From NCBI GenBank assembly GCA_008828725.1, contig MEHQ01004074.1, positions 116,032 through 180,031 on the forward strand: DNA of 64,000 nt, in the 5' to 3' direction. The notes under the pieces were generated by a model, which was not told the DNA's origin, ran no database searches, and worked only from the letters and a program-made list of their open reading frames with translations. Source of the DNA: Saccharina japonica. Lineage: Eukaryota; Sar; Phaeophyceae; Laminariales; Laminariaceae. This document shows positions 23,013 to 33,284 of the stretch, piece by piece. A program made the translations under genes and the position numbers. Position 1 is the stretch's first letter. The number at the start of each line of letters is the position of its first letter.

Positions 23013-23175
23013 TCGATGGGGGGGGGGTTGGGTGGTCGGCTGTGGTGGTAGGGTGGTGTTTGGTTGTTGGTGCTGGTGCTGGGTGGAAGTGGAGGGGGCG
23101 GGGGGGAAGGGGGGGGGGGTTGATGGTGGTGGTGGTGGTGGTGGTTGGTGGTGATGGTGATGGTGTAGGTTTTAG
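23013..23175 (+). repeat. G/T-rich low-complexity tract
   Basis: GGTGGT, GGGTGG and G-run iterations. The cleaner copy 1 stops just as this tract begins, suggesting it broke the original contig. On the minus strand it would be a C/A-rich intron just upstream of the ParB-like exon. Confidence 0.8.
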
Positions 23176-23188
23176 ATGCCTATTTGTT

Positions 23189-23260
23189 CTTCAAAGGTTT
23201 TCGTTCGCAAGAAGGCTTAGGCGTCTTCTTCGGGCGGCCTTTCGGTACGGAAAAAACAAA
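23189..23260 (-). CDS. Possible AT-hook-like exon upstream of the ParB-like gene
   Basis: The minus strand reads VPKGRPKKTPKPSCERKPLK then a stop. KGRPKKTP fits the AT-hook core (basic-GRP-basic), and the stretch is very Lys/Arg-rich. Same strand as, and about 200 bp upstream of, the copy 2 ParB-like start, so it could be an earlier exon of that gene. It is short, and no firm splice sites are defined. Confidence 0.25.
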
Positions 23261-23849
23261 CATGTACCAGGTAAGAATTACGTATGTACGCATCAGTGGG
23301 TTTCCAATAACGCCATGGAAAGAGGGGGGGGGGGGGGCAGCGCGCGGACGAGGGGAGGTTACAGACCACACCAGATACGTTGTTGTCGTCTTACCGGTGG
23401 GACATGCCAGTTATACATGTACAGATCACACCTGGCGTGCACAAACTACCTTGGCCTTCGAACAACAATGAAACTCCCGGCAACGACAGCTAACCGGAAA
23501 ATATTACGGGGAACCGTAGGCTGCCCTGCAGGGCAGCGTCAATGCATGCCGTTGATCTGCTTTTCCCTATCGCGGGGGGGCATAGTAAACAGGACCTAGT
23601 AAAAATAGGTGAATATGTGGGTCACAGGTTGTTGCTATGTACATTGTCAGTTGGCGATATCTATCGTGCAAGATCGTGCATGATCAGAAGATGTTCTTCC
23701 ATTATCGTGGATATTGGATCTAGTACTGAAATTGGTCCTAGGGCTCCGTAGATCTGACGGTAGTTGAGGCGGGGAATTATCCGATCTGGTCACCACGTAT
23801 TTACTTGTGACAGCTGCTGTGACTCTTGACATGAGATGAGGCTTGTGCT

Positions 23850-24017
23850 ATGCCTCGTGTCCCTTACACTTGGCTTGCTGTGTCTAGCATCACCGATACC
23901 TCGCGTGCCCTACACGCTACAAAGCTAAGAAAGAGAAGCTTGATGCAGACCCAAGTCGAACCTGAGACACAGGAGTCCCATAAATATATACCAGGTCGAG
24001 TGTATGCGCGGATCTGA
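23850..24017 (+). CDS. Small unassigned ORF, 55 aa
   Basis: ATG at 23850 to TGA at 24015. Its middle is basic and Gln/Glu-rich (ALHATKLRKRSLMQTQVEPE). It contains a short direct repeat (CCTCGTGTCCCTTACAC / CCTCGCGTGCCCTACAC). No family recognised. Confidence 0.2.
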   Translation: MPRVPYTWLAVSSITDTSRALHATKLRKRSLMQTQVEPETQESHKYIPGRVYARI

Positions 24018-24124
24018 ATCCCAGATACCCCACACCCCCCCCCTCTATATTGGAGGGAAGAAACCGGACCGTTGTGATCCCAGAAAACAATAAGTCAAGT
24101 TTTTTTTTAATTAGCCCCCCCCCC

Positions 24125-24241
24125 CACCGTCTCCGGAAGTGGCCACACCAGAAATTAAATTAACTCATTGAAGCTGTCGTCCATATGCAAGTCCGCCTCA
24201 GAGGCGGTTCTTAGCAGGATGCAGCTCACCCTCCATGCGAC
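24125..24241 (+). repeat. R560 fragment truncated by an assembly gap
   Basis: CCGTCTCCGGAAGTGGCCAC through CACCCTCCATGCGAC is R560 interior, preceded by a C-run and ended by N. Confidence 0.85.
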
Positions 24242-24739
24242 NNNNNNNNNNNNNNNNNNNNNNNNNNNNNNNNNNNNNNNNNNNNNNNNNNNNNNNNNNN
24301 NNNNNNNNNNNNNNNNNNNNNNNNNNNNNNNNNNNNNNNNNNNNNNNNNNNNNNNNNNNNNNNNNNNNNNNNNNNNNNNNNNNNNNNNNNNNNNNNNNNN
24401 NNNNNNNNNNNNNNNNNNNNNNNNNNNNNNNNNNNNNNNNNNNNNNNNNNNNNNNNNNNNNNNNNNNNNNNNNNNNNNNNNNNNNNNNNNNNNNNNNNNN
24501 NNNNNNNNNNNNNNNNNNNNNNNNNNNNNNNNNNNNNNNNNNNNNNNNNNNNNNNNNNNNNNNNNNNNNNNNNNNNNNNNNNNNNNNNNNNNNNNNNNNN
24601 NNNNNNNNNNNNNNNNNNNNNNNNNNNNNNNNNNNNNNNNNNNNNNNNNNNNNNNNNNNNNNNNNNNNNNNNNNNNNNNNNNNNNNNNNNNNNNNNNNNN
24701 NNNNNNNNNNNNNNNNNNNNNNNNNNNNNNNNNNNNNNN
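24242..24739. other. Assembly gap, 498 N
   Basis: N run starting inside an R560 copy, consistent with contig breakage in a high-copy repeat. Confidence 0.95.
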
Positions 24740-24877
24740 GCAAAAAAATGGTTTTCGCTCATTTCGTCCTGTGATCACAGCGATCCGGTTTGTTTTTCAT
24801 TCTGACCTTCCTACGTGTGGGGTGTCGTTTTCTCTCTTTTTTTTACGCCCCTGACCAGGTAGGTGTTGGTGTGTACC

Positions 24878-24914
24878 GTAGGTCGTATTTACTAGTATTT
24901 ACTATAGTCCCTCG
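24878..24914. repeat. Fragment of the GTAAATAGGACC MITE
   Basis: GTACCGTAGGTCGTATTTAC and TACTATAGTCCCTCGC match the right end of the MITE family. Confidence 0.45.
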
Positions 24915-25094
24915 CACTAGCTCTTCGCTGCTGTGAATGCATGTATACACGACGGCCGTACTATACATATGTACGAGCGAAAACACCCTAGCTGTTCACT
25001 GTGAACGTGCATACGATGGTCGTATCATAACGTATGTACGAGCGAAGCACATATTATACGTACTGTATGATATGCTGTGTGTGTTTTGTCTCAG

Positions 25095-25265
25095 CCAAAC
25101 CGTCCTCTCTACCCAACGACACCACTACACCAACAGAAGCGTCCCGGGGAACACCGGTTCAGCCGACCCTCCGCGGTCGCGTGACTACACCACTGTTACG
25201 CGACCAAGCCACACAGCAGCCCTCGGTGTCCTGGGCGAAAGAACGGGTGTCAAACGTCAAATTCT
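25095..25265 (+). CDS. Candidate internal exon, unknown protein
   Basis: A pyrimidine/TG-rich run ending TTTTGTCTCAG precedes an open frame encoding a Thr/Pro-rich stretch (DTTTPTEASRGTPVQPTLRG) and then SWAKERVSNVKFCE. The frame then runs into the G-rich border of an R560 end at 25270-25340. The splice acceptor and the soluble, charged end argue for an exon; no homology is recognised. Confidence 0.3.
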
Positions 25266-25329
25266 GCGAGCGGGGGGTGTCGAAAGGTGCCCTCCCGGGG
25301 ACGGGTTGCTCTGTCCCCGGGATTGGGTG

Positions 25330-25440
25330 GGGGGTGTACTCATGTCACGAACGGCAGTAGTCGTATGACCATAGACCCTCGCATCCCTACAATGCTGGGA
25401 CGGAGCACGTCGGCTTTTCACCAACCAGGCAGACATTGCT
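25330..25440 (-). repeat. R560 3' end fragment (reverse)
   Basis: GGGGGGTGTACTCATGTCAC to CCAGGCAGACATTGCTTGCA. Directly abuts a second reverse copy. Confidence 0.8.
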
Positions 25441-25444
25441 TGCA

Positions 25445-25735
25445 CGGGGGGAGGGGGGGGGGTGTACTCATGTCGTGCACGGCCGTAGTCATATGACCAT
25501 AGACCCTCGCATCCCTACAATGCCGGGACGGAGCGCGTTGGGTTTTCACCAACCAGGCAGACATTGCTTGCACCAAGCGCGAAGCGCCGTGAGGTATTGG
25601 GCGAGTCGCATGGAGGGTGAGCTGCATCCTGCTAAGAACCGCCTCTGAGGCGGACTTGCATATGGACGACAGCTTCAATGATTTAATTTACTTTCTGGTG
25701 TGGCCACTTCCGGAGACAGCAATGGGTTTTACTAC
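25445..25735 (-). repeat. R560 copy (reverse, head missing)
   Basis: G-run then GTGTACTCATGTCGTGCACG through GTGGCCACTTCCGGAGACAG and CAATGGGTTTTAC. The GGTTGGG/TATA head is absent. Confidence 0.85.
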
Positions 25736-25765
25736 TTAGCAGGATTGGTGTCGCTGTTAAGTGGT

Positions 25766-25915
25766 GCCGGTGGTGGTGGTGGTGGTGGTGGTGGTGGTGG
25801 CGGTGGTGGTGGTGGTGGTGGTGGCGGTGGTGGTAGTAGTGTTGGTGGAAGTGTTGGTGTTGGTTTTTGTGGTGTTGGTGTTGGTGTTGGTGGTGTTGGT
25901 GTTGATGGTGGTGGC
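25766..25915 (+). repeat. (GGT)n microsatellite
   Basis: About 150 bp of GGT with interruptions (GGC, AGT, GTTGGT). The apparent ORFs are poly-Gly, poly-Val or poly-His runs. Confidence 0.95.
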
Positions 25916-26029
25916 GGCAGCAGCAATAGCAAACAGCAATGCCAAACAACAGTAGCAACAACAACAACGTCAGCAAGCATTGACAGCATTGACAGCAGCA
26001 ACGTTAACAGCCCGCGTGCGCGCGCCGGC

Positions 26030-26031
26030 GG

Positions 26032-26064
<33 letters not shown>

Positions 26065-26450
26065 GTACTCATTAGCCGCATGTTGTGCATGGTCGTAGTC
26101 GTATGGCCATAAACCCTCGCATCCCTACTATGCCGGGACGGAGCACGTTGGGTTTTCACCAACCAGGCAGGCGTTGCTTGCACCAAGCGCGAAGCGAAAC
26201 CGTGAGGTGTTGGGCGAGTCGCATGAAGGGTGACCTTCATCCTACTAAGAACCGCTTGTGAGGCGGACTTGCATATGGACGACAGCCTCCAACGAATTGG
26301 TTTGAATTCTGGGGTGGCCACTTCCAGGGACAGCAACGGGTATACTGTGTATCTTGCCTCGTGGGTGCCTTACCATAAACACTACCTGATACGACCATTC
26401 CTCTTGTGCGGAGTTAAGGCTCTCCACCCCGCACAAACGGTCTAGTAACT
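26030..26450 (-). repeat. R560 copy (reverse) with ~30 bp poly-G border
   Basis: Poly-G at about 26034-26063, then GTGTACTC... to CTCTTGTGCGGAGTTAAGGC and CACCCCGCACAAA, where the R560 middle ends. More diverged than the 25445 copy. Confidence 0.85.
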
Positions 26451-26464
26451 CGACCACCAGCCAG

Positions 26465-26640
26465 GGGGGCGTACTATTTGTTGCTTGCCTTAGTCATTTG
26501 ACCATCAACAACGCACCCCTTTCAAAACGGAACACCGTTCCTACTCCTGCTAAAGACACCTCCACCAGTTGGGCGCTCATTGCGCTGTTTCCATATACCG
26601 GCGTGCGTTATGCGCAGGTTTCCCCTGTAAAAGTGTTGTG
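26465..26640 (-). repeat. Repeat B (reverse)
   Basis: GGGGGGCGTACTATTTGTTG, TCATTTGACCATCAACAACG and GGCGCTCATTGCGCTGTTTCC are the reverse of 11800-11970. From about 26700 to 27020 the sequence contains CCCTAACTCTAACCCCAACC and pairs of TTTTTTCCAAA/TGCGCAAAAAC-like motifs but no assignable feature. Confidence 0.6.
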
Positions 26641-27031
26641 CAGGCTGTGTGTGGCCAATTTCACCCTTGCCCGTCGACCCAGACCAAGCCAACCCCAGAC
26701 ACACCCCTAACTCTAACCCCAACCCCTTGGGGAGTACGAGGTCGGCAGGGGCAGCCACGCGGCTCCGCCGTATGTTTTGATGGCGTTTTTCCAAAAAAAC
26801 ATGCGGCCCAAAAGGCCAGCCTCACCCATTAAAACCGGCATCCTGCGCAAAAACATTTGCAGGTGCAACCTGCACATAGTACGCGTCCCACATACCAGGT
26901 ATTGCACAGGGGATGGAGGCGATCCTCGAGATGGGGGGGTTTCCAATACCTTTGGAGGCGTTTCTCTCCCGCGTATGTTTTTTTGTGTCTCCTTTTATGG
27001 GTTTCCATTTCCATGGAATGCGTTTTTTTTT

Positions 27032-27385
27032 TGGAGATGGAACAACATCCTTCCCCCCCCCCCACCTCACGGCGCTTTGCGCTTGGTGCTAGCAAAGTCT
27101 GCCGGGTTGTTTAAAACCCGACATGCCCCGTCCCGGCATTGTAGGGATGCGAGGGTCTATGGTCATACGACTACGGCCATGCATGAACATGAAGTACACC
27201 CTTTCGGAGATGGAACAACATCCTCCCCCCCCCCCCACCTCACGTTTCGCTTTGCGCTTGGTGCTAACAAAGTCTGCCTGGTCGTTGAAAACCCGACATG
27301 CTCCGTCCCGGCATTGTAGGGATGCGAAGGTCTATGGTCTTACGACTACGGCCATGCATGAGTATGAAGTACACCCCCCCCGCGC
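27032..27385 (+). repeat. Two tandem ~175 bp units with R560 3' ends
   Basis: GGAGATGGAACAACATCCT, a C-run, CACCTCACG, then CCGTCCCGGCATTGTAGGG and GAAGTACACCC occur twice (27032 and 27208). The R560 3' end is therefore mobile as a sub-unit. Confidence 0.8.
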
Positions 27386-27639
27386 CCCCGGGATTCACCG
27401 CCCTCATTTTAGGTCAGCGATAGACCGCCAGTTCCGTGGTGCGAGCCCCGCCTTTTGAGCATGTTCTTTTTTGCACATTTTGTTTTCGTTTTAATTGTTT
27501 GAGTTTTTACGTCACATATAGTACCAAATTTGTTTTTTGGTTCCATTGGCATGGCATTTTAGTATGGCCATACTAAAGCCCATGCGATTTTTCTGCTGCG
27601 CACTTAAAACACAAACACACGTATCGAGTAAGTACCGGT

Positions 27640-28020
27640 ACGTGGGTGGATGGGTGGGTGGGTGGGTGGGTGGGTGGGTTAGTGTGTATAAAACACGTTA
27701 TATGTTTTAGTCCGCTGGTGTTGCAGCGTACCACTTACTAAAATAAAACCCTTACGATTTGTTTGCATACTAAAACAAGTACAATTCTTGGGTAAGTACC
27801 TGTACGTGGGTGGGCAGATGCGTGGGAGGGTGGGTGGATGGGTTAGTGTGTATAAAACACGTTATATGTTTTAGTCCGCTGGTGTTGCAGCGTACCACTT
27901 ACTAAAATAAAACCCTTACGATTTGTGGATGGGTGGGTGGGTGGGTGGGTGGGTGGGTGGGTGGGTGGGTGGCTAACACGTTATTTTTAGTCCACTGGTG
28001 TTGCAGCGTACCACCATTAC
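27640..28020 (+). repeat. ~150 bp tandem repeat with (GGGT)n cores
   Basis: Three partial units share GTGTATAAAACACGTTATAT, TAGTCCGCTGGTGTTGCAGC and AATAAAACCCTTACGATTTG, each joined to (GGGT)n or GGGTGGAT tracts that could form G-quadruplexes. Confidence 0.9.
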
Positions 28021-28039
28021 GGGTGGGCTAATGATGCCA

Positions 28040-28147
28040 TAGTAAACATTAGTAAATAGGACCTCTGCGGTACACTCAAAAACCTGAATAATTTTCTATT
28101 TTTACCAACAATATTTGGTCCTATTTACTATGCTCCTCCGTAATAGT
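28040..28147. mobile_element. GTAAATAGGACC MITE
   Basis: GCCATAGTAAACATTAGTAAATAGGACC opens and GGTCCTATTTACTATGCTCCTCCGTAATA closes; a Pu/Py-rich AT interior of ~50 bp includes ACAATATTTGGTCC. Ends are inverted repeats. Confidence 0.75.
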
Positions 28148-28216
28148 ACTACTGCTGTGCCCTGGTATAGTTACACCAGGCAGCTACGCGTTGGGTGATT
28201 GTAAATCGCCACACAG

Positions 28217-28369
28217 ATTGTTTGGCGAGGTATTGAGCTATGAATACAACCTAACCAAACGAAGCGATTTGAATCCCCTGCACCGCTGTGGTGCGCGCGT
28301 TTCGGAGGCGCTGGCGGAGCCGCCGACTCCATGTGCACAAACACCCAAACGCCGCAAAGACGCGTGTAG
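28217..28369 (+). CDS. Candidate internal exon, unknown protein
   Basis: Bounded by an acceptor-like CGCCACACAG| and a donor-like GTGTAG|GTATAT. The 51-codon reading is soluble and mixed: FGEVLSYEYNLTKRSDLNPL, then CGARVSEALAEPPTPCAQTP and a basic KRRKDACR end. No repeat family overlaps it. Product unknown. Confidence 0.35.
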
Positions 28370-28529
28370 GTATATACCAGGGTAGCACTTTTGGGTTGAT
28401 TTTAGTTTCTGAATAATCAGGCTCCTTAACCTCCACTCGTTGGTTGTTCATTCTTGGGTTTCAATGTGTTTTCTTGTACAGTCAGGGCATGAGGGGACTT
28501 CCCATCGGGTACAGCAGCTTCCATTTTCC

Positions 28530-28712
28530 TCCAAAATTATTTCTTGACTTGCTATTAGTATAGAGCTCCTCAAATGAGGAGGTTCGGAAACAAAATGGCG
28601 AACCTCTATCGTAGCATGCATCCAAAATTGGTTTTTGACTTGCTATTAGTATAGAGCTCCTCAAGTGAGGAGGTTCAGAAACAAAACGCCGAACCTCTGC
28701 CGTAGCGTGAAC
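28530..28712 (-). repeat. ~93 bp tandem duplication
   Basis: Two units of TTGACTTGCTATTAGTATAG, AGCTCCTCAA(A/G)TGAGGAGG and GAACCTCT(A/G)(T/C)CGTAGC. A related piece in reverse is at 9608-9665. CTCCTCAAATGAGGAG is an internal palindrome. Confidence 0.85.
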
Positions 28713-29128
28713 CAATCCTCCCGTTGGATGACGTTGGTTTTGTGCGTTGGTGATAAGAGCTGGCATTGGTGTTGGTGTTGGTGCTACTGCTGTTGTTGTT
28801 CTGGTGGTGCCTCGTTGTTTCGGCTGGTGGTTGGGTCCGCTACATTCATACCAAGTACCTGGTATATATGATATGTGTCGCACTGTTTTTGTCTGTGCGA
28901 GTACAGCATGTACGCAGGTGAAAGCAGCCTTATGTGCGTGTACATATAATATATATTTCGTACAACATCAAAGTATTGGGTTTTTTTTCAGACGAAAAGT
29001 CGGGCAAGGGCATTTGCCAAAAAACGGTACGTATACATGCTTCTCGCGTCAATAGACGGTACATATGCCTTGGCCAATGAGGCCTGCCGATGCAATAGGC
29101 TTTTTGTGGCGGACGTTTCCATATACCG

Positions 29129-29444
29129 TTAACTGGCGCGAACCACCCCAAGTTACCGCTTTCTGTTTAATGGACGCGAAACACCCTAAGTTACCGTTTT
29201 ATGATTAATGGACGCAAAACACCCTCAAGTCACCGTTTGATGTTCAATGGACGTGAAACACTCCAAGTTACCGTTTTCTGTTTAATGGACACGAAACACC
29301 CTAAGTTACCGGTTTCTGATCAATGGACCCAAAACACCCTCAAGTCACCGTTTTAGGTTCGATGGAGGCGAAACACCCCAGGTTACCGGTTTCTGTTTAA
29401 TGGACGCGAAACACCCCCAAATCACCGTTTTCTGTTTAATGGAC
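29129..29444 (+). repeat. 38-39 bp minisatellite, ~8 copies
   Basis: Unit AAGTTACCGTTTTCTGTTTA plus ATGGACGCGAAACACCCT; alternating TTACCG and TCACCG subtypes. Regular contiguous copies without spacers, so this is a minisatellite, not a CRISPR array. Confidence 0.9.
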
Positions 29445-29499
29445 AATACGGTAAGACTAAAGTTTGCGACAACGAGACCCTAGGAGTAGGCCGCGGGGC

Positions 29500-29810
29500 G
29501 CGGCAGGGAATGGTTTCCTACCTCGGGCAGACTATCGGTTCTCACTTCATGATCTATAAGCAATAGACCTTTCAAGGCAGATCTATTCCCTACCTTGTGT
29601 GATTTAGCTCATGTTTTCTGGGTGGGACCCGTACAAATCCGCACGACCTAGCGCATGTTTCCTGGGGTTGGGTCTGTACTATGCAGATCCTGCACAACCT
29701 CCCACAACGGCAGGTGAATAACTAGAGGATCTTGATCGTGATCTACCTGTATATGATATATCTGTAGATGATCTATCTGCAGATGATACGTCCGACTTGT
29801 GGAAACCGTT
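29500..29810 (-). repeat. GATC-rich repeat (reverse)
   Basis: Core in reverse (CATGTTTCCTGGGGTTGGGT, GCACAACCTCCCACAACGGC), with GATATATCTGTAGATGATCT at one end and CGTCCGACTTGTGG as the diverged terminus. Confidence 0.75.
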
Positions 29811-29815
29811 GTAAA

Positions 29816-30010
29816 ATGTCGCGCTTTTCCTCCGATTTTAACTCGATATTCCAGTCGTGGGTTTCCAAGAGAAGATGCGTTTTGGCGACAGAAGTCCCGC
29901 ACACGCGCAGTAGAATAAAAACGACCAACAGGAAACACACAACGTTTTTAGACGCAAGAGTTTTTCAGGCCGGGTCAGAAGTGAGGCGAGGCCACGTGGC
30001 ACCGAAATAA
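29816..30010 (+). CDS. Unassigned ORF, 64 aa
   Basis: ATG at 29816 to TAA at 30008. Basic (KTTNRKHTTFLDARVFQAGS). The opposite strand is also open here, so coding is uncertain. No family recognised. Confidence 0.15.
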   Translation: MSRFSSDFNSIFQSWVSKRRCVLATEVPHTRSRIKTTNRKHTTFLDARVFQAGSEVRRGHVAPK

Positions 30011-30300
30011 AAAGTCGACAAGTTTCCGGCGTGTTGCCCCCGAGCTATATAACTATGTAACTATATAACACCCCCCCTGATCTGTTTGTTTTGTTAGAAG
30101 GAAATTGACTACCCGATCGTGACTGAAGCAGCCTCAACAGGTCGTTCCTCCTTAACGGGGGGAAAAAAAAAATGTTTACTTTTGCGCCGGGGGTTCGATA
30201 AAGATCTCTCGCCAGCAAAAAAAATTGTAGCATTTGGTCTGTTGACCTAAATAGTCTATCCATCGGGTGATCCCCTTCCAAACAATTAATAACAAAAGTA

Positions 30301-30505
30301 CGTGCGCGGTGCGCGGGTATGTACGTGTGCACGGGTTCGATTTCTCAGCAATGCATTTTCGTCCCCTAATACACCGGTAGAAATCCTTGTGACCTCCAGA
30401 GAAGTTACTAGTAGCCGGTTCGGAGGAGGCCCCGAGGGTTATCGGCCGTCCGTGGCTGGCGAGGGGCTCGCCCCGACAATATTCGACGAGATTTGGGAGC
30501 TCCAA
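30301..30505. other. Region open on both strands; coding direction unresolved
   Basis: Plus strand, after an acceptor-like GATTTCTCAG at about 30348, reads FGGGPEGYRPSVAGEGLAPT. The minus strand reads an equally protein-like frame including FSGGHKDFYRCIRGRKCIAE. Neither is recognised; one is probably an exon. Confidence 0.25.
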
Positions 30506-30689
30506 GCCCCAAATATATATGTTTGGTTTGTTACGTACGTATATACAGTAGGTACGAGAACAAAACTATAGCAGCACAGTTATTGTTATTAATAGTACTT
30601 AATAGTACACCTATACAGTATGTACGTACGAGAAAAAACTATAGCAGTACAGTTAGTAATAGTACACTTGTAATGTAACCGATACCTGG

Positions 30690-30865
30690 TACTTCGTGTA
30701 CCAGCCTCTACTCAGAAAAAGAGCACCACCAAAAATACCCAGGCTGAAAAATTCAGGAAAATAAGAAACTCGGGAGCCGTCATACTGAAGTTAGTATAGA
30801 ACGCGTCCATTCTCCGATAAGAAACCCAGCCTGGGTCAGCGTTTCATTCTTCTTATTAGGTGTGC
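30690..30865. repeat. Dispersed repeat D
   Basis: CCCAGGCTGAAAAATTCAGG, AAGAAACCCAGCCTGGGTCAG and TTCTTATTAGGTGTG. See 3110-3290. Confidence 0.65.
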
Positions 30866-31602
30866 TGTACCTGTACTTGCACTTCTGTGTATTGGGTTGT
30901 TTCGCTATTTCAGCTGCCATGGCTGAAGTACACAGTGCAACGGTACTGTCCAACGGGTACTTGCTTCCAACGCACAGGGTATCACTAAACGCTTTGCCTC
31001 AGTACAGCACAGTACGCGGCATGTTGTTTAAATAATTTGGGCGTTAAGAATTCCAGGCTGACTTTTGTTTGTATTTGTAAGATTTTTACAGCTACGTGAG
31101 CATTTGCGTTCAGCGAGATGCGCCACTGTAAACCCTATACACTAGAATATCCTTGAAGAACCCATGCTCGACGTTGGCATCACAACAACCCGCGACTCCC
31201 AGCCAAAGATAGGAGCTTCTTAACTACCGTCGCGCACTGCAGGCATTGGAATCGATTTTCTCGACCCCCAAGATAAAATCCCCACCACCACCACCACCAC
31301 CACGCACCAAAACAGCGATTCGGTTATTTCTGCCTGCCGATGACGGGACGATTTTTCAGCGCATGACAGCACTATTTTCCGCTCTCACACCATATTGCAA
31401 AAGAGCGGTGCTCGGCGGTGCTCGGTATCTCGGGGCGTTTGGTCGGTGTTTAGGAGTGGTGGGCAGTGGGAAGCCGTCATGAAACAGGCTTGTGTTTTGT
31501 GTTTCTCCGTTTCTCCGCTTATTCTCCGTTTTTTTTTTGCCAAGGCGACCTCGAGCCATGCCGCTCTAACAGTACTTCACTACAGATATAGCATATGGGC
31601 GC

Positions 31603-31860
31603 GGGGGGGGGGGTGTACTCGATGCTCATGAATGGCCGTAGTCGTAGGACCATAGAACCGAAGGGGAAGGGGGGGTGCTCATGCCGTGCGCGGCTGTAGT
31701 CGTATGTCCATAGAACCTCGCATCTCTACAATGCCAGGACGGAGCACGTTGGCTTTTCATCACCCAGGCAGAAATTGCTTGCACCAAGCGGGCGCACTCA
31801 TTTGTTGCTTACCTTAAGTCACTTGACCATTGACCACGCATCCCTTTCGAGACGGAGCAT
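31603..31860 (-). repeat. R560 and repeat B end fragments (reverse)
   Basis: GGGGGGGGGTGTACTCGATG (31603), GGGGGGTGCTCATGCCGTGC to GCTTGCACCAAGCG (31670-31790), then the repeat B end GCACTCATTTGTTGCTTACC (31795-31856). Confidence 0.75.
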
Positions 31861-31939
31861 ATGGGGAGTTTTATAGCATGGATCGCAATATTCCGTACGT
31901 CCAACAGCTCCACCTTGACCGGCGGTTTTTCGCTACGTT

Positions 31940-32130
31940 TCTCATTTTTTTTCTCTCCCCTATCCCATTTCTTATATTCGCCCTTGTTTCCTCTCTCCCT
32001 CCCAGTCGTCACTCAGATCCGGAGTCACTAAGTAGGCTCTGCTCTCCCCAGCGTATGGTACATGCCTTGCATTCTTATCGCGAGGAGAGTTCATCACTTT
32101 CTTCCTCATCGACTATTAATAGCGTCGAAT
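31940..32130 (+). repeat. Dispersed repeat C (~190 bp)
   Basis: CTATCCCATTTCTTATATTC, ACTCAGATCCGGAGTCACTA, GGCTCTGCTCTCCCCAGCG and TATCGCGAGGAGAGTTCA in order. Matching copies are at 43205-43395 and 58678-58868. It has no TIR, no tail and no ORF in common. Confidence 0.75.
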
Positions 32131-32349
32131 TGAGCCATGATATATACCTGGTACGTATATACGAGTACAGGAAATACTGATATATCTCTCTTGCCAAAAC
32201 AAGACATAGCCCATTCTAAAGCCCTGATGAAAAATAGAGGGGATCGAGGGGGATCTTTTTTTAATGTCCACTCTGTGTCATGAAAATATAAACAAATAAA
32301 CTAGGCTGTGACATCGAAAATTTCCTAAAAAAATCGTATCTACAAGCTT

Positions 32350-33000
32350 GCACAGATGCTCCCAGTATACTTCATACTCCGAGCATACTCGGGAGTATCG
32401 AGTATATTTCGTACTCCGAGTACTGAGAGTATTGTGGTACTGGCGGCCTAAATACTCGGAGTACTTGGAGTATGAGCAGTACTGAAGGCGCACATACTGC
32501 GATTACTGGGAGTATGGTCAGTACAAAGCTCCGAGTCCAAGCAGTACCCGCAGTACAAACATCTAACATACGCAATACTCAGTATCCAGAGTATTGAACC
32601 CGGAAATACTTCAGCATTCGAGTACAATACTCCGAGTAATACTCTAACCCGCAGTACCTCGCAGTATAAAACCCTGAAATACTGCGAGTACTACTGCACC
32701 TCGCAGTACGAAACACAACTACTCGGAGTATTGGAAGTATGATTTACCTGGTAAGCAGTACTAAACGCCGAAATACTATCATACAAGTACTCAAAGTATG
32801 TGCAGTACAGAATCCCTAAATGCTTCAAGTACAAGCATTATCTACAGTATTGCACCCCGAAATACTTAAGGTACAATGAGTATCGAGAGTATCGAATCCA
32901 AAAAAATAGTGACAGTTCATACAGGCAGTGCCAGAAGAATCGAACCCCAAAAACCTTCAAGCATAGGCAGAATGCTCAGTTCAAAACACCAGTTAGCTTT
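32350..33000. repeat. TACTCGGAGTA palindromic minisatellite, copy 1
   Basis: Dense, irregular iteration of TACTCCGAGTA, GAGTATGAGCAGTACT and AATACTGCGAGTACT motifs, many self-complementary. The first ~250 bp is a direct repeat of 33285-33510. Confidence 0.85.
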
Positions 33001-33084
33001 AAGCCTGGGATTCCTGCAGAGTTGCCATCACTACTCGTATTGACGCCGTATACACCAGGGGGCCAGGGGACGACCGCTGTTAAG

Positions 33085-33230
33085 AGATATGGTCGTAACG
33101 ATTTCAGGCTCGGTTGTCTCCCGATAAAACAAGAAATTTCAACGCAGAAATGATGCAGGGTCGTTGGTCGTAACAAATGGAGGCTCGTTGTCTACACGAT
33201 AAATAATAAATTTCAACGGACACGGGATGT
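33085..33230 (+). repeat. ~75 bp tandem duplication
   Basis: GGTCGTAACGATTTCAGGCT / GGTCGTAACAAATGGAGGCT, both followed by TCG(G)TTGTCT, a CGATAAA block and AAATTTCAACG. Confidence 0.75.
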
Positions 33231-33284
33231 ACCGATCCATTGGGTCGTAGAAATGACGGTTTTGTGGTTCCGCAAAGCTTCCAC

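Noticed and set aside
25757..26000. Poly-Gly/poly-His/poly-Val ORFs
   Set aside because: Direct products of the (GGT)n microsatellite in different frames.
29129..29444. CRISPR-like array
   Set aside because: Units are contiguous with no unique spacers and the context is eukaryotic; it is a minisatellite.
30320..30350. tRNA B-box-like GGGTTCGATTTC
   Set aside because: No matching A box or cloverleaf arms around it.
31246..31482. 78-codon Pro-rich ORF
   Set aside because: Its Pro run comes from a CCA microsatellite and the rest has no motif or splice context.
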